Translations under genes and position numbers: made by a program
DNA from: Oscheius onirici
Lineage: Eukaryota; Nematoda; Chromadorea; Rhabditida; Rhabditidae
Assembly: GCA_932521025.1 (NCBI GenBank)
Contig: OW051471.1
Span: forward strand, 11,904,001-11,968,000
Direction of reading: 5' to 3'
DNA length: 64,000 nt
The notes under the pieces: model-generated
Databases searched by the model: none
What the model was told of the DNA's origin: nothing
What the model saw: the letters and a program-made list of their open reading frames with translations, nothing else
Shown: in pieces, positions 23,201-35,500 of the stretch
How positions within the stretch are numbered: position 1 is the stretch's first letter
Layout of the letters: every line of letters begins with the position of its first letter

Positions 23201-24484
23201 CTAGCCTTTTGTTACTCTCTTAGTAAGTACTTCGCCACTTTAAAGCACTTTAACGGACTGTGTCCTCCTTGTGGGTCCCGCCGCGATTTGAAAATCTCAA
23301 CGGAATTTCAAGTGCGGCAACTCAAAATTCGAATTTTGGCTTGAAAATAGGTATTTTTCGGTGTAACGTTTTCTCGTCACCCCGACTACATTTTTTTCTG
23401 TTCTTGGTTTCATTTAAACGACAGTGTTGAGTTCTACCAGGATAAGTTTTTTCAGGCCGATTGCATGTAAAATGGCTGCGCTATACAGTATTTTTTTATT
23501 TTTCAGCAGGATTCGCTGTACACAATTTGGTGCCAAAACTCACTCTGGTAGAACTCGATACGACCGTCATAATGAGACTAAGAACAGAAAAAACTGTTGA
23601 CGGGTGACTGAGAAAACGATACAACGAAATTTCCAATTTTCAAGTCAAAAATTCAAATTTTTCGGTTCGCGAGCTCCCCAGGGTCCCGCCATCATTTGTC
23701 CAACGTTTCAAAGGCACGGCGAGCTGTGGTAATCCTACTGTCCCAGTCCCTGGATTCTTGTCAGGACTACCACAAGACTCTCTGAACTCACTTGCAGCCT
23801 GGTTCCTGAACCTCGTGTCGTATTTCAGCTGTCCCGCTGACACTTTCTCCAAGTCGAAAATGTCCTTGATATCTGGCTGAGCTGTCAGAATCATGTAGAA
23901 AATCTTGATTCCGACGTGGTCAGGGCCAGTCTAGAATTTTTTTTTCTAGCCAACATACCCATTCCTAACCTTTTTGGTCTTCTTCCAACAATTGAGCAAT
24001 ATCACTCTGTCTCTCTTCGTCAAAAAGTGTTTTACATTCCGCTTTGGTGGTCGAGGAGAGCGGTTCGGCTGCTCCTCCTCTACATCATTTTCATTCGGAG
24101 CGCTGTTTGAACGGTGACGGCTGACAGGACAGACGGCGTCGACATTGGCAGCAGAGCATGCTGTGGCTGAAATAGACTGTTAAGATTTGTAAAATATTTG
24201 TTAGCGGCAAGCCGTATAGGAGTTAGGAGATCGCTAAGCTACAGTAGTCTAGAGGCTTTTGGGACCATCACACACTTTTTGGCGGGAAAACTTACTGTCA
24301 TCCTGTGGAAAATGATACATTGAGGCGCCTGAAAAGGTCGGATGTCTGAGTCTGTCCCTCTGTCTCTCTGTCTCTCTGTCCCTTTGTCCCTCAATTCTTT
24401 TCTTTTTATATTTTTACCTTTCCTCGCCAGTTCTTCATTATCATACCGCTTCTCAGCCTTGTGTTTACTGTTCTCATGACCCAT
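20255..24484 (-). CDS. Globin with N-terminal extension; hosts a nested collagen gene
   Basis: Haem-binding globin of 237 residues. Exons (minus): 24418-24484, 24296-24328, 23970-24166, 23792-23930, 20659-20729, 20447-20502, 20255-20405 (714 nt, all in frame). The first residues MGHENSK form a good N-myristoylation signal. Residues 50-57 (RHRSNSAP) look like a basophilic kinase/14-3-3-type site. The globin fold starts near 80: [15 protein letters not shown] (helix A), [15 protein letters not shown] (B/C, CD1 Phe near 124), FRNQA with Gln143 at distal E7, VGRRHAGY with the proximal F8 His near 175, then GFAPEYWDTFIECM and [17 protein letters not shown] (G/H). The Gln-E7/His-F8 pair is common in nematode globins. 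The 3 kb intron between exons 4 and 5 contains the whole collagen gene on the opposite strand. Myristoylated globins are usually neuronal signalling or redox globins, but that role is inferred. Confidence 0.9.
20890..21065. repeat. Dispersed repeat, copy in globin intron
   Basis: Contains CCTTACGTACGTTTTTGACG and GGTACGCAAATTTGCG. The reverse complement matches 39297-39450 over about 150 bp. Confidence 0.65.
21205..21535. repeat. Dispersed repeat with coding-like segment ([13 protein letters not shown])
   Basis: The plus strand at about 21225-21305 reads [18 protein letters not shown] second copy at about 59215-59330 reads [17 protein letters not shown]. The downstream part (TCTCTTATTAAAACGCTA..., ATCACGTCCCTTTTTCGAA) recurs at 48061-48240. 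It includes a C14/A9 homopolymer run at 21367-21390. It could be a transposon-captured gene fragment. Confidence 0.5.
21957..21966 (+). promoter_or_regulatory. Possible TATA box of the collagen gene
   Basis: ACTATATAAC about 45 bases before the collagen ATG; strong worm collagen genes often have a TATA box at such a distance. Confidence 0.4.
22011..23157 (+). CDS. Cuticle collagen (nested in globin intron)
   Basis: Secreted structural collagen of the nematode cuticle, 328 residues. Exons: 22011-22040, 22084-22221, 22259-22643, 22684-22899, 22940-23157 (987 nt, in frame). The N-terminal domain [20 protein letters not shown] is followed by a hydrophobic signal-anchor (about residues 15-40) typical of this family. 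GRRRIRGY at about 87-94 contains an RxxR subtilisin-like cleavage site. A short Gly-rich block precedes interrupted Gly-X-Y tracts, with cysteine-containing interruptions ([20 protein letters not shown]) that form interchain disulphides, and a C-terminal [20 protein letters not shown] tail after the last Gly-X-Y block. The gene lies wholly within the minus-strand globin intron. Family is certain; the col/dpy/rol paralogue is not. Confidence 0.93.
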
Positions 24485-25181
24485 CCTTCTGAAAAAGCTC
24501 TCAGTTATGAGAAGTGCGTGTGAGAAGGGCAAGGAAATAAGATATTCCCTTCATCGAAAATAGAAAACCAGTGCTCAATCAAAATAGCAGCAAATGAAAC
24601 GGATCGTGTTCAAAGATAAGACTTTGAGCGAGGAGAAGCTTGGCAGTTGTTCGGGTTGACGTCAGAGTGAGAATGAGGGAGCAAGAGAGGGCGGTAGTTC
24701 CCTCGGGAATGAAAGGTGAAACGAGGAATCGAAAAACCAGAAACGAGCAAACCCCAGCTCTTGAGGAAGTCAATTGCAATCTGGTTAGGAAGCTGGAATC
24801 AGACTGAGCTATTAGATTCGGGTAACCCTGGGAGAAGAGACAAAAACCGAGTCCAAAAGACCAAAAATGAGTCACTTGAACCCTTAAAGAGCCTCCGAAA
24901 AACCCATGTTGGAAACGTGATCGGGTGCTTATTACCACCACAGAAGTGTGTCCTGCCCGCTTGCAAATAGAGTAGATTCTTGGACGAAGATCGCTATGCA
25001 AAAGGATAGTTTTTTATTAGTTTCTGTGTAAGTTTAGTGACGGAAAGTTGGAGGAGAGGGGAGAAACAATAACATTGGAAGAGCAAGTGGTAAGGTCGTG
25101 TTATTGAAGAAGAGATGAGGAAACACCATGGTGAGGAAACGGAACTTGACAGCTAAATGCTGCGTTTTAGCAAAAAAAAAA

Positions 25182-25624
25182 GGTACTTTGATGATACATG
25201 CAACACTTTTCCCGAAAGCAATTAAAATACAATTAATTAGGAAGATTTACAATTAAACAAGATTTAATTAATTTTCAGTTTAATTAATACCGAAATAGTA
25301 AAAAAATATCCATTGAATCGTTTTAAATAAGGGGCCAAAACTCTGCAACAGTACGCAGTATCTCTTTAAAAATGCACTTCTTCTCCTTCACCAGCTCTCG
25401 CCATTGGGACTCCATAAGATAGCTATCGAGTTCTTGGTAAGAAGAATATGTCTATGCTTGATATCGAGTTAGGTTAGGCTTGTTAGGTAAGTAAAGCTAA
25501 GTTTGAGTAAAACAGTAATCTAAACTATTAATATTCTGTATATTCTAATGTTGCTAAAATTGGACTAATTTAATTTAATTTTAATTGCTTCGGGAAAAGT
25601 GTTGCATGTATCATCAAAGAACCA
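25182..25624. repeat. Foldback MITE, about 440 bp
   Basis: Arms GGTACTTTGATGATACATGC and its complement extend for about 55 bp (through AACACTTTTCCCGAAAGCAA), around an AT-rich TTAATTAA-containing interior. Confidence 0.75.
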
Positions 25625-27828
25625 AAAAAAATAATCTTTTAAAGGTTTGAAAAACTACTATGTCTACTAAAAAGTGAGCACTACGCAACGAGATAAGTGC
25701 CGACGTATCCTGGCATCACTTGCTTCGCGTAGGTAATGAATCTACTGCCAGAAAATAGCGATTACTATAAATATTTATTTACTTATTTATACGTATCCTA
25801 ACTCAGATAATATATCTGTAGGGGAAGAGACTTCTATCGTTGGGTAGTCATCCAACTGCCAACCTTCTGAACTCTGTTCGGGACAATTTTCTGGCTGTAG
25901 ATGCAAAAGTTGTTTATTAAAATATTTGCTCATTATTACCTTCTTCGATAAGAGTTAGTGGTTGCTCGGTATGGCTGAATAGTTGGCTCTCCCCCAATCC
26001 TTAGATATTTTAGCTCTACTGCATTTGTTGTAATGAACGAATCAAGCCTTGTACTTAATCTCTTCTGGACAGAACCATCGAAACTACATGCTCAAAATTG
26101 GCGTCTAACAAACATCAAGCCTCTCCCGCCCCAACTAGCACAGGAGAAGGGCGGATTGTAATCATCCACTCGCATCTACTGCCAGGAGAAGCGTACATTC
26201 GCCACACGGTTTTGTTGGTACATTATACGAACATTACAAGGAAGTAATCATTACGTTTTCGAAAAAAATCTAATCTAATAACTATCAGAGAAAGTATTTA
26301 AGGATACAAGTCTTGTGAATGTTTCTCCGAAAGCATACCATTTCTTGTTTCCCACACCAGTATGTGAACAGTTTCTCAAGCTCTCGATTAAGTCCTGAGA
26401 GCTACAAAAATGGCATTAGAAAGAGCTATCTTTGAGGGAGGAATGGCTGAACAGACACCCAAATGTGAAATATAGACGAAGAGGAAGCACTTAGAGGGAT
26501 TTAGTGGCTCACAACGGCCTGGTTTCTTGGTCTTCCGAAAAATATATTGGTCTTTGCATGAGAAGAGAACATAGTCAGTTGGAATAACTTTACATCTCTC
26601 TCCAGAGATGTCTCGCTATGATAAATAGCCGCGTGAGCCAAAAAGATATTGGCGCCAATGAGACGAATTTACAACGGAAAGAACTCGGGCACAAAAAGCG
26701 TAGATCCAAAATGTTTGCCTCCACCTCCCCTGAGATGACTTCTCTACGTAATGCAATCTCCGTAGATAGCAAAAGGGGGATTACTTCCTTATTCTGGGAA
26801 AGAGTCAAGTTCTCAAGGAAGAACTCTGGACGGGTAGAAGTACCCACGGGGTCTATTCATTAGCGTGTCTTTGAGGATACCCGAAGAATAACAGTACTCA
26901 TGTGAACAGAAAGCCTTAAACACCGTTAAAGCAATGAGATCAGATTCTTTTTAATAATGAGAGACGCGGCTGTATAAATAGCTCTGTACAAGAGCTCATT
27001 AGCGAGAATAAGCAACACCATAGGAGAGAGGCCAAAACAGAAAACAAGCTTAAGTTACAACTGCTTAACAAACAGCAATTAGCTATCAAACAATTACCTA
27101 TTCCAGTCTTCATTTTTGCACGTTAGGGCTATAAAAGGCAAGCTCCGCGCAGAGTCAATTGCAGGAAATGAGAAAAATGTGTCAGGAACATGAATCGGGA
27201 ACAAGGCTCGTCAAAAATTTGGACGGGCAGGTAAAAGGAGCAAGACTCTCTGAAAACAGGTGACACGTCTGGACCCGCCCATCTTTCCAGAACCCAGGAG
27301 GAGATTGGATTTCATGTCTCTGAACTTGTGTCAGAATTCATATATTTTTGCAAGGGAACGAGATATTAGTTGGAGAGAAACGTGAGAACGGCTTTCCCCA
27401 ATTAGGCGTCTGTCCGTCTGGCTAGGAAAGAAGCAATTAAAACTACTCATTATTTTCATCCCGATCGAGAGAAGCAATTGGAGAGATCCGGCAAATAGGT
27501 GTAGTTATGAGGCTATTTTGAGAGAGCTGGGATGAGTCGTCTGGATCGGACTCTAAGCTTACCACAGAAAAACAACTCTAAAAACGTTTCCATTGTCGTT
27601 TTCACGAGTCAGACAGCTTGGATAACTTTTTCGTTAGATACCAGAATAAATGGCGAAGTACGCTATGAAAAACAGGCTAAAGAAAGAAATGAAGACTGGC
27701 GAGTAAGATGAACAAACAAGTAGCACTGAAATCATTGGCAGATGGTTCTTGAGTGGATAGAAGGAAAACTGTGGTGAAGTATTGTTTGAAGCTCGAAATA
27801 GGCCCTCCGTCTATTAATCTGTAGCACT

Positions 27829-28401
27829 AGTGTTTTTTGGAGTCTGGAAGAAGAAAGAAGAAAATCCTGTGGTTTTCTTGAATTTTAGTAGCTAGGTATT
27901 GCCTTTTTCTGACAAGATGAGTACAGAAAAACTAATCAAACCGATACGTTTAACTTTGCTTCTCAGACTTGAAGAAAAGAAGCTGCTCTCATTTTTAACC
28001 TTTCGAATTATGACGTTTGTTGGATGAATCTTCCGACTCACATAAGAAAAATAGGTTTTGTTCAAGATTCGGTAGGGTATTCAACTGGGAGACAGAATGT
28101 TCTAAATGTAGCTGGAAAAAAGCTTCCTGGTGGAGCGCTGGGCGCTTGAAATCGGACAGAATTGAAAGAAAAGTTAGAAACCGCCGGATCTCACGTTGAT
28201 CTTTCCGTTTATGCCAAATAAGTGGCCAAAAAGCACTTGCTCGAACTCGCGTTTTGCATTGATCAAAAGATTAGACTAGAGATCTATAAATGTGCCGGAG
28301 TTCCGCATCTTTTTTCCTAAAAAAGAAGAAGAGATAGCTACCAAAGTTTAAGAAAACCACAGGATTTTCTTCTCGTCCTCTTCCAGACTCCAAAGAACAC
28401 T
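27829..28401. repeat. Foldback MITE, about 570 bp
   Basis: Arms of about 65 bp: AGTGTTTTTTGGAGTCTGGA...AAAATCCTGTGGTTTTCTT at the left and the complement at 28335-28401. Confidence 0.75.
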
Positions 28402-28946
28402 GGAACGTCCAAAATTAGATTGTCAGGAAGAGGGAAATTTAGAACGTAGAAAAGCTCTTCTAGTCTCTCCAGAAATTGACCTAGAAGGCCAGTTCGGAGC
28501 TCAGAAAACGAGCTCTCCTTTGCAGATAAGTCTATTTCCGTCCCCTCCTATTCATTCTTTTGCAGTCGTGCGCGAATGACTCTCTTTCTCATCCTGAAAA
28601 TGCTTTAAAAAAATTGAAAAGTTAAAGCATTTACTGCTTTCACAACCTCTTACGTACACAGTTATAAACGAGGAATGACTCTAAAAGACTACAATGTCGC
28701 GGATTTTTGCGAGGAAAATCTGGAGTAACGGGAAAAGGGATGGAATGGCTACGAATATCACCTATGCTGCAACTTTTTCATGGATATAAATATCAGAGAC
28801 ATAAAATTCTAATTGTTCTGGTGCTGAACAATACTTTTTTGGGCTTAAAATGAGACTGTACAGGGCGCGAAGATTCGGTGTGGGTTACCAGGATTTTTCT
28901 TCTAGAAACATGGAAAAGTGGGCAATGACAAAAAAAAGAAGGAAAA

Positions 28947-31694
28947 CTATTCTCGGACGTTGATAATAATCTGCTTTTGTTTGGGGTCGTCGAATCGGTC
29001 CATCGTCTTGACAGCCTGCAACATGAGGTAGCCGAAGAAGAGACCGAATAGCAGCGTTAAGGCACTCACGATACCTGGAAAATGAACGTGTTTAGTAGAA
29101 AAAAGGCGAAAAGTTGAAGCAGGATAAACGTGAAGTCATATTGAACGTGGAGTGACATTTCACTGGTTCTGTACTATTTCCAGGGCATTGACAACCGAAC
29201 AGACTGATTATAGCTGGGTACAAGGATAAAGAGTCCAATTTTTGTGCGAGCGCGATCAGCTGCTTTCGGTTTCATGCGAGCGCGAGCACAACCAGACTTT
29301 TTGATCGCAAGCGAATCGGAATGGGATCGCGAGCGATCGCCCCTCCAGCTGATCGCAGTGAGAGCGCTCGTGATCGCGCAAACCGAGCAGCGAAAGCGAG
29401 CGATTGACCATCGCTGATTGTTTTGCAGTTCGAATGTTTTTTTCTGATCCTATAGCTGGAAGCAACAAAATACTGCTGCACGTTCAAAAGGAGAAACTAC
29501 ACGTCGTTTTGGGGACGGTTTTAACGGGTAGAGAAGATGGGCCAGTTCTTGAGAAAATCGGGTAAAACAATATGGACCGGAACTATTTGTTTTCGGGTTT
29601 CAAGGCGGATTGAAAAATAAGGCGTAAAAATTGTTCGTTTATCAACAGGTAGCAGATTTCTCCTGCAAAAAAAAGGACTGCTTAAAATGGCTTGAAAACT
29701 TGTGACTTTTCGCGAAAAAGGTCTTTTTGTGTTTCATCGACGTCGTCCGTCTTAATAACCGCAATTTACGCACCAAATTTCCAGGAGAAAAGATCATAAA
29801 TCTTACCCATCCATGATCCCGTGGAGAAGGTTCCCGTACAGTCGTCCATGTTCAGTGTGAAGTAAGCAGACTTGGGCTTTCCTTCTGTGCCGTTTACGAC
29901 GGCTCCGACCGGCTGAATTTCCGTGTTGTATAGCGAGATTCCGACGAAAGTGGTCGCTGTCTTGGCTTCTTCTCCGTCCACGCCGAAGAAGACAGCCTGA
30001 GAGCTGTAGCAGCCCCAAGCCCATCCGGCGACGCTGTTCATGCCCATATTGTCGATTCCGTTCGCCTTGGCATCCTTGGCCACCGTAATATCCTAAATTT
30101 TATTTCTGTTTGCGCCAAAAAATGATTCTTACGCCAGGCAAGAAGGTGCCTTCTTTGGTTATTTGGAAAGAGGACAGATTGGCGCTGACGAGCCTCCAAT
30201 TACCGTAGTTGTCTCCCTGGATACCCATTCTGAACACTTTTTTTTTGTAAAATGTGAAAAAAACAGCGTACGAGAATGTGAAAGTGGTTCCGGACTTGAT
30301 GGTGAAGGCTCTGGTCGTTCCAACGTAGCCGGGAATGTCGCTTTTGGTAATGAGGTTCATTTTGAAATTGTAGTTTCCGAGGACACCGGCGGAGCATGCC
30401 ACGTCGTCGTCATTCCAGGCCCTGAAAACACATTGGTTGTACTTTAGCTGGCGCCTACATTCATTCAAAACATTTTGGCGCGAACAACCAGAACATTATT
30501 ATGGAGCAGTGAAGTGCATAATAGTAAGGTCTAGGAAATTTGTTGAGTTTTCAGCAAAAAATGACTATTAGTGCTTGCTTAGGCTCTACTCCAAAGACAC
30601 AGGGTTTGAACGGCTAATTAGTCATATCAACAGGTTTTCGACATGAGCACGAATGTTTCAGAACGTGCTCATATCAGTTTTTAGAGCAAAAATACAGCTT
30701 CTACGTAACCAATTACGTCAAAATTTGGTCAACGCGTCATGCTTGGATTCAGCTGAAAATAAATGAAAAGCTGGCAGTTAAGTTTAGTTTCAGCTCAGTT
30801 TTTGACAAAAACCAGCGTTTATAAGGAATTACGGAAAAAAGGAGATGGATTTTCAGGCCACAAACTTTGAAGAGCATTCTCGAAGTCTAATTGCAGCCAA
30901 AACAAATCAGAACAGCTGATTTGTTTTGCAAATTTACAGGCTCTAGAGTGTTATTCAGCCGCGGGTTTCAATTTGTCAGCTACAGCCTTCAAGCTACAAA
31001 AAGGACTCGATGTTCACGTCACCAATGTCAAACTGATAAGCTGCCGCGGGAGCCGTTCAAAAATCAATAGAAAACCTACCAGGAAATATTGTCGAAACGG
31101 AGATCAGCCGTGGCGTACTGTCCCGTCGTCAGTTTTCCGTTGTAGACGATGATGCTGACTCCTTCGGAATAGAGCAGACAGCTGCCGTACCTAAAATGTG
31201 TCGGATTGTATAAAATTGAGAAAAATCCTACTTGTCGGCATTGTCTCCAGCCTTCAGGCCTGAATCGCTGATATTGTAGGGAGGAAGGATCATTGGGAAG
31301 GCCTTTTTGTCGAAAGCGGTGGTTTCACCGGTCTGCACTCCCGGCATGACGATGCGCTTGACACGGCTCTGAAAAAATGGACAACAATTTGAGCATGACA
31401 TGGCTATGTGGACTAGAAAAATACGAAAATGTCATGGAAATGATCATTTTTCAGCTGCCAGTCAAATTTATCGATAAAATCGGGAAAAAATCCGAGATTC
31501 GTCGAATGTTCGCGTTGAAAGACGAAAAAATAACAACTTTCATATAGGGAAAGACTACAAAATCGAGATAAAGAAATAAAATGGAAGAAACAAAGAAAAG
31601 ATGAACCTACTTGATCATCGGAGCCGGCTTCAGACTGGACGGCGTCGTTGGCCACCGTGGCCGAAATCAGCAACGCTGCCAGCAGTACTCGCAT
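28947..31694 (-). CDS. V-ATPase accessory subunit S1 / Ac45-like
   Basis: Type I membrane protein of 330 residues resembling Ac45 (ATP6AP1; worm vha-19), an accessory subunit of the V0 sector that guides assembly and trafficking of the proton pump. Exons (minus): 31611-31694, 31232-31368, 31080-31190, 30272-30421, 30133-30229, 29807-30092, 28947-29074 (993 nt, in frame). It has a signal peptide (MRVLLAALLISATVA), a furin-type RVKR at residues 30-33, a luminal beta-rich domain with VACSAGVLGNYNF and FTLNMDDCTGTFSTGSWMG, one C-terminal TM (GIVSALTLLFGLFFGYLML), and the diagnostic cytosolic tail KTMDRFDDPKQKQ. The luminal domain is shorter than in vertebrate Ac45: only about 14 residues separate the signal peptide from RVKR, so the N-terminal segment normally removed by furin appears missing. 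Assignment rests mainly on the tail. Confidence 0.78.
29225..29415. repeat. GCGATC/GCGAGCG-rich block in Ac45-like intron 6
   Basis: Very GC-rich compared with its surroundings, with many GCGATCGC, GCGAGCG and CGATCAGCTG words in both orientations. It looks like short interleaved inverted repeats. No coding interpretation fits. Confidence 0.5.
30434..30490. repeat. Solo terminal repeat next to Ac45-like exon 4 acceptor
   Basis: About 57 bp matching, in reverse orientation, the right arm of the foldback at 58137-58495 (GCCAGCTAAAGTACAACC and GTTCGCGCCAAAATGTTTTG). On the gene's strand the repeat ends about 10 bases before the TTTTCAG acceptor. Confidence 0.65.
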
Positions 31695-32588
31695 CTGGAA
31701 AAGCGTTCTTTTAATAAACTTTCAGACAAAACATTGAGAAAAAGATAGAATGAAGGAGTTTCGAATAGAAGCGCTGGAATTGTTGTAAGTTCTGATTAGA
31801 TTAACGTCTAGAGGTAAGAAACATAACTGACAGCTCAAAAGTGACCGAGAAAGAGGAAAAGGGAACAAAAAGCGAGACTTGGGTCTCAAAAAAGATTTGT
31901 GTGTAAGAAGTGTGAACAGCGACAAGTGTTTCTCGTTCTTTCCTTCGGTTGAGTTAAACCTAGCGAAAATGGCTTTTTAGATCACCAAAACGGAGAAGGG
32001 GCCAGTATTTGGCCTCGGAATCATTTCCGGCACACTTTCCATGCTTTCGAGAAACAAAATGACGAAAACATGCTGCCAGAGCGAGATTTACCAATTTTCA
32101 GCTTGAAATTTTGTTGAAACACTATTTTCTCGTCAAAAAAGGATGTAAATGACAAAACTCACCTTGAAAGCTATTTTGGATATAAAACAGCGCTAAACCC
32201 GTTTTCCCGCATATTGGAGCAAAAATAACAAAAATCGGAAGAAAACCAACTGCTGAAACAGTATTTGGACTTGAAAGATTGACAAATGCACCACAGACCG
32301 ATGAAAGATCGATGCAAACGCGGCGGGACCTTTTGCTTATCGCCGAAATAGCCGCGGCAAAAAGGGATGGTTTTTCTGGTTCTTTTTTTTTGTCGGAAAA
32401 TAGTATGATTTGGACTCGAACCAGCTAAGAAAGACTGGAATAAAACGACCCACGAATTTATTAGCCGTGAAACATAACATACAACCGTTAAACGATGCAG
32501 AAAATGACTTCTGGAGAAGAGTGAGAGATCATTTAAATGCCAGTCGGGAGAGGGGAAAACAGCAATAAACGATTAAGGAAAACAGACT
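31695..32588. other. Intergenic: Ac45-like promoter and RIF1-like 3' flank
   Basis: AT-rich, with no gene recognised. The minus-strand frame at 31722-31925 has no motif. Confidence 0.5.
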
Positions 32589-35500
32589 TTAGAGCTTTTG
32601 GAGGAGACAGGCGTGAAGACTCATGACTTCGGAAAGAAGTTCCTTGACTTGGGGGGTAGATAGTTCCATCTGGTTGGCGAGGCGAATCAAGGAGAGCAGC
32701 TCTGGAAAAAAGAGATAGATGAGAGTGACAATGGCTAGCTCCTCCTAGTTATTTTGGGGCTTGTTTCTCGGCTGGTTTTCACGATTTTACGTCCGAAAAA
32801 TGTCTAGCTCTACAAACAGAAGAACGAAAGGGAGACAAACTCGATGTAGAAGTATAGCAACAGAAATGGAACTTACGCTCACGGAACTCCGTCATTTGCG
32901 ACGATTCCTCCTTCTCCGGAGCCTCGATGACGACAGTTTCCGGCTCGGCGACTTCCTTCGACTGCTCGAGGATCTTCTCGACAGGCTCTTCTTCAACTAC
33001 TTTGACAGGGGAGAATTCTAAAGCAACCGTAATGTCTTCCAAACAAGAAAAGAGCTTACCAATAGTTTTCAGTTCCTCCGTCTCCATGGCATCGTCGGCA
33101 TGGACGGCTCGAGAGACAGCCGACGGGCTGGAGAGAATCTGCGGAACGACGGGGACGGTAATGGCAGCAGCAGGAGCTTCTTCCGTCTGCTCTTCAGGAG
33201 CCGTTTCTTTGCCCTAAATAATTGATTTTGGCGACAAGAAATCACAACTTACAATGATTCTGGCGTATTTCTGAAGGACACACTTGACCGTGTTCAACTT
33301 GACGGGAAGAGTCGTGACGATGGATTCGGGAGCGGCAGCCAGAGCTCCGATCGTCACGATGTTCTTCTTGCTGAGCTGTTTGAGAAGTATAGCAGAACTG
33401 AAATTTCGGTTATTCTTCGAAGCAGAAGGAAACTAACGCTGAAGAAGTCTTGACGGGAGTCAGCTGGTCGATAATCTTATTAATGGGCACCATCTCGTCG
33501 GCCAGGATGGGGTAGACGGGAGCCTGGCTCGGAGCGGGTATTCTTACAGAAAGGGGCGAACATCTATGCTGAAAAGAGAGCTCATTAGTAGAAAATCGGC
33601 AAGAAAAAAAAACAATGAAAATACTCAATTTAGCCACATTTTCAGAATCAAAATTGTCTCTGAGAGAAAATCTTACCACGGAAGCAGCTCTCGACGGAAC
33701 TCTTCTCGGAGTCGCCACGACTTTGTTTCTTTCCTTCTCGTCCAGCGTGATCATCTCCTGAGTGAAATGAACTCGCATCCTTCTGCGATCATGCGTCGAC
33801 GGCGTGCCAGCCTTCTTCAAGATTCCCGGCGTCGTGACGGTAGCCGGCTCCGGAGCTGTATTTTTTCTAAATTTCGGTTCTAAAAAAGCTACGAGAAAAC
33901 ACCAACTCTTCAGCCGCTTTGGTAGGCGTAACCTGGGAATTCTCTGCAGAAGGAGTAGGAGACACGTCATCGTCCGAAGTGACCGGCGTTTTTGAGACCT
34001 TCTTGGCATGTACATTCGGATTGTTCTTCTTCTCCTTGGCTATGATTTGAGAAAGAGTTTCGCTGTCCTCCTCGTCTGAGTCGTTCTTGTTGTTATTTTT
34101 GGCGGGAGTAACAGTCTTGACTTTCTTGGCCGAAGACGATCTAATGGCTGCCGATCGGCGACGCTTCTCGGGCACAAATTTGGACGGTGTTCCCTAAATT
34201 ATAAGGTGAAGCAGGAATCAAAATAGGCAAAATACCTTATTTTTACTGCGACGAGACCTGCCACTGCTGTTGGAGACGGCGTCCTGGCTGCTTTCCGACA
34301 ATTCGGCTGGCGAATCGGTAAGAGCGATTTCGTCCGGCTTCTCTTCTGTCTTCTTCTCCTCCACCTGTTCGGTTCTCTTTTCCTCCACCTTTTTGGTCTC
34401 TTTCTCCTCTGGAGCTGACTGAAATTGTCGAATTTACGATTTTTCACAACTTCAACACCGCTTCAAAGTATACACATGTAAACAATACAAACGACAACTC
34501 ACTAAGGCTAAGTTGCGTCTGACACTGCGACGACGACTTCCGTCTCCAGAGTTACTGGTTTCCGGACTCTTTTCTACGATCTTCTTCTCGCCCTTCTCGG
34601 CACTCTTCGGCGGTCGTCCGCGTTTTCCTTTTGGCTTTTTCTCATTCTTCTTATCTGAATCCTTAGGCTCAACTTCCATTTGTTCAGACGATTTCGCCTC
34701 AGCCGGATTCTTGAAGACAGGAGGCACGATTGTCTGAGCAGCACTGGTCGAGGCGATTCTGAAAATGTTGTTTACAAGGAAGAGTTAAAAGTGCTTACTG
34801 AGAGGTAGTATCAACGTCGTACTGAGATCCGATTCGCGAGAGGACGTTCGTCTTGAACTGGGTCGAATCTTCGTCCATGTAGGGTATCTTTTCTCTGAAA
34901 AGTGAAGTTTAGAAGAGGTTGGACAGGTTTTCAGCGATTGTAGTAGCACTTTCTTGCATAGAAGCACTTTCTCGTAGAGGTAACACGCTACGCTGGTTGT
35001 TTATAAAACTCTGAAAAATCGTTGGCGAGCAGGGCTGTCGAAAACAGCAACGCATGCATCTCCTTGCATGTCAACACGTTTCAACAAGGATGCACAACGT
35101 TCGAAAGTAAAAAGCAAAAGCTACCTCGTGGTCGAGAAGAGCTCCTTCTGATGATCCGTCAGTTTCATCTTCTTCTTAGCCGAGTCCGTCTGAGGGATGA
35201 GAACGTAGTCGACCGAATCCTCGTCCACGAGAGCGGCTACTAGTCTCTTCGTGGTCGTTCGAATCTTGTGCGGAGTAGATGCCTTGCTCTCTTCGGTTAT
35301 CAGCTCTACGGAAAGGCCGGGAAGGAAGATGGAAGCCTTCTTCGAGATGGCAATGAGGACTTGTCTACAATGAAACTGTAAAGGAGCAAGAAATCTCAAA
35401 AATACCTCAATTTGTCCGAATACTGAAGATCCTTCGAGTTTCCGAAGGTCTTGTTCCACATCGAGACGGCACCGGAGCGAAGTTTGCTGTTGGAGCTGCT

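Larger units (their letters stand above)
24485..28946. other. 4.4 kb without a recognised gene
   Basis: This lies upstream of the globin start and downstream of the Ac45-like gene. Short open frames (26590-26863 both strands, 28017-28199, 24579-25001) lack motifs and splice context. Two foldback elements (25182-25624 and 27829-28401) are present. The rest is AT-rich and may hold globin regulatory sequence, but I see nothing specific. Confidence 0.5.
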
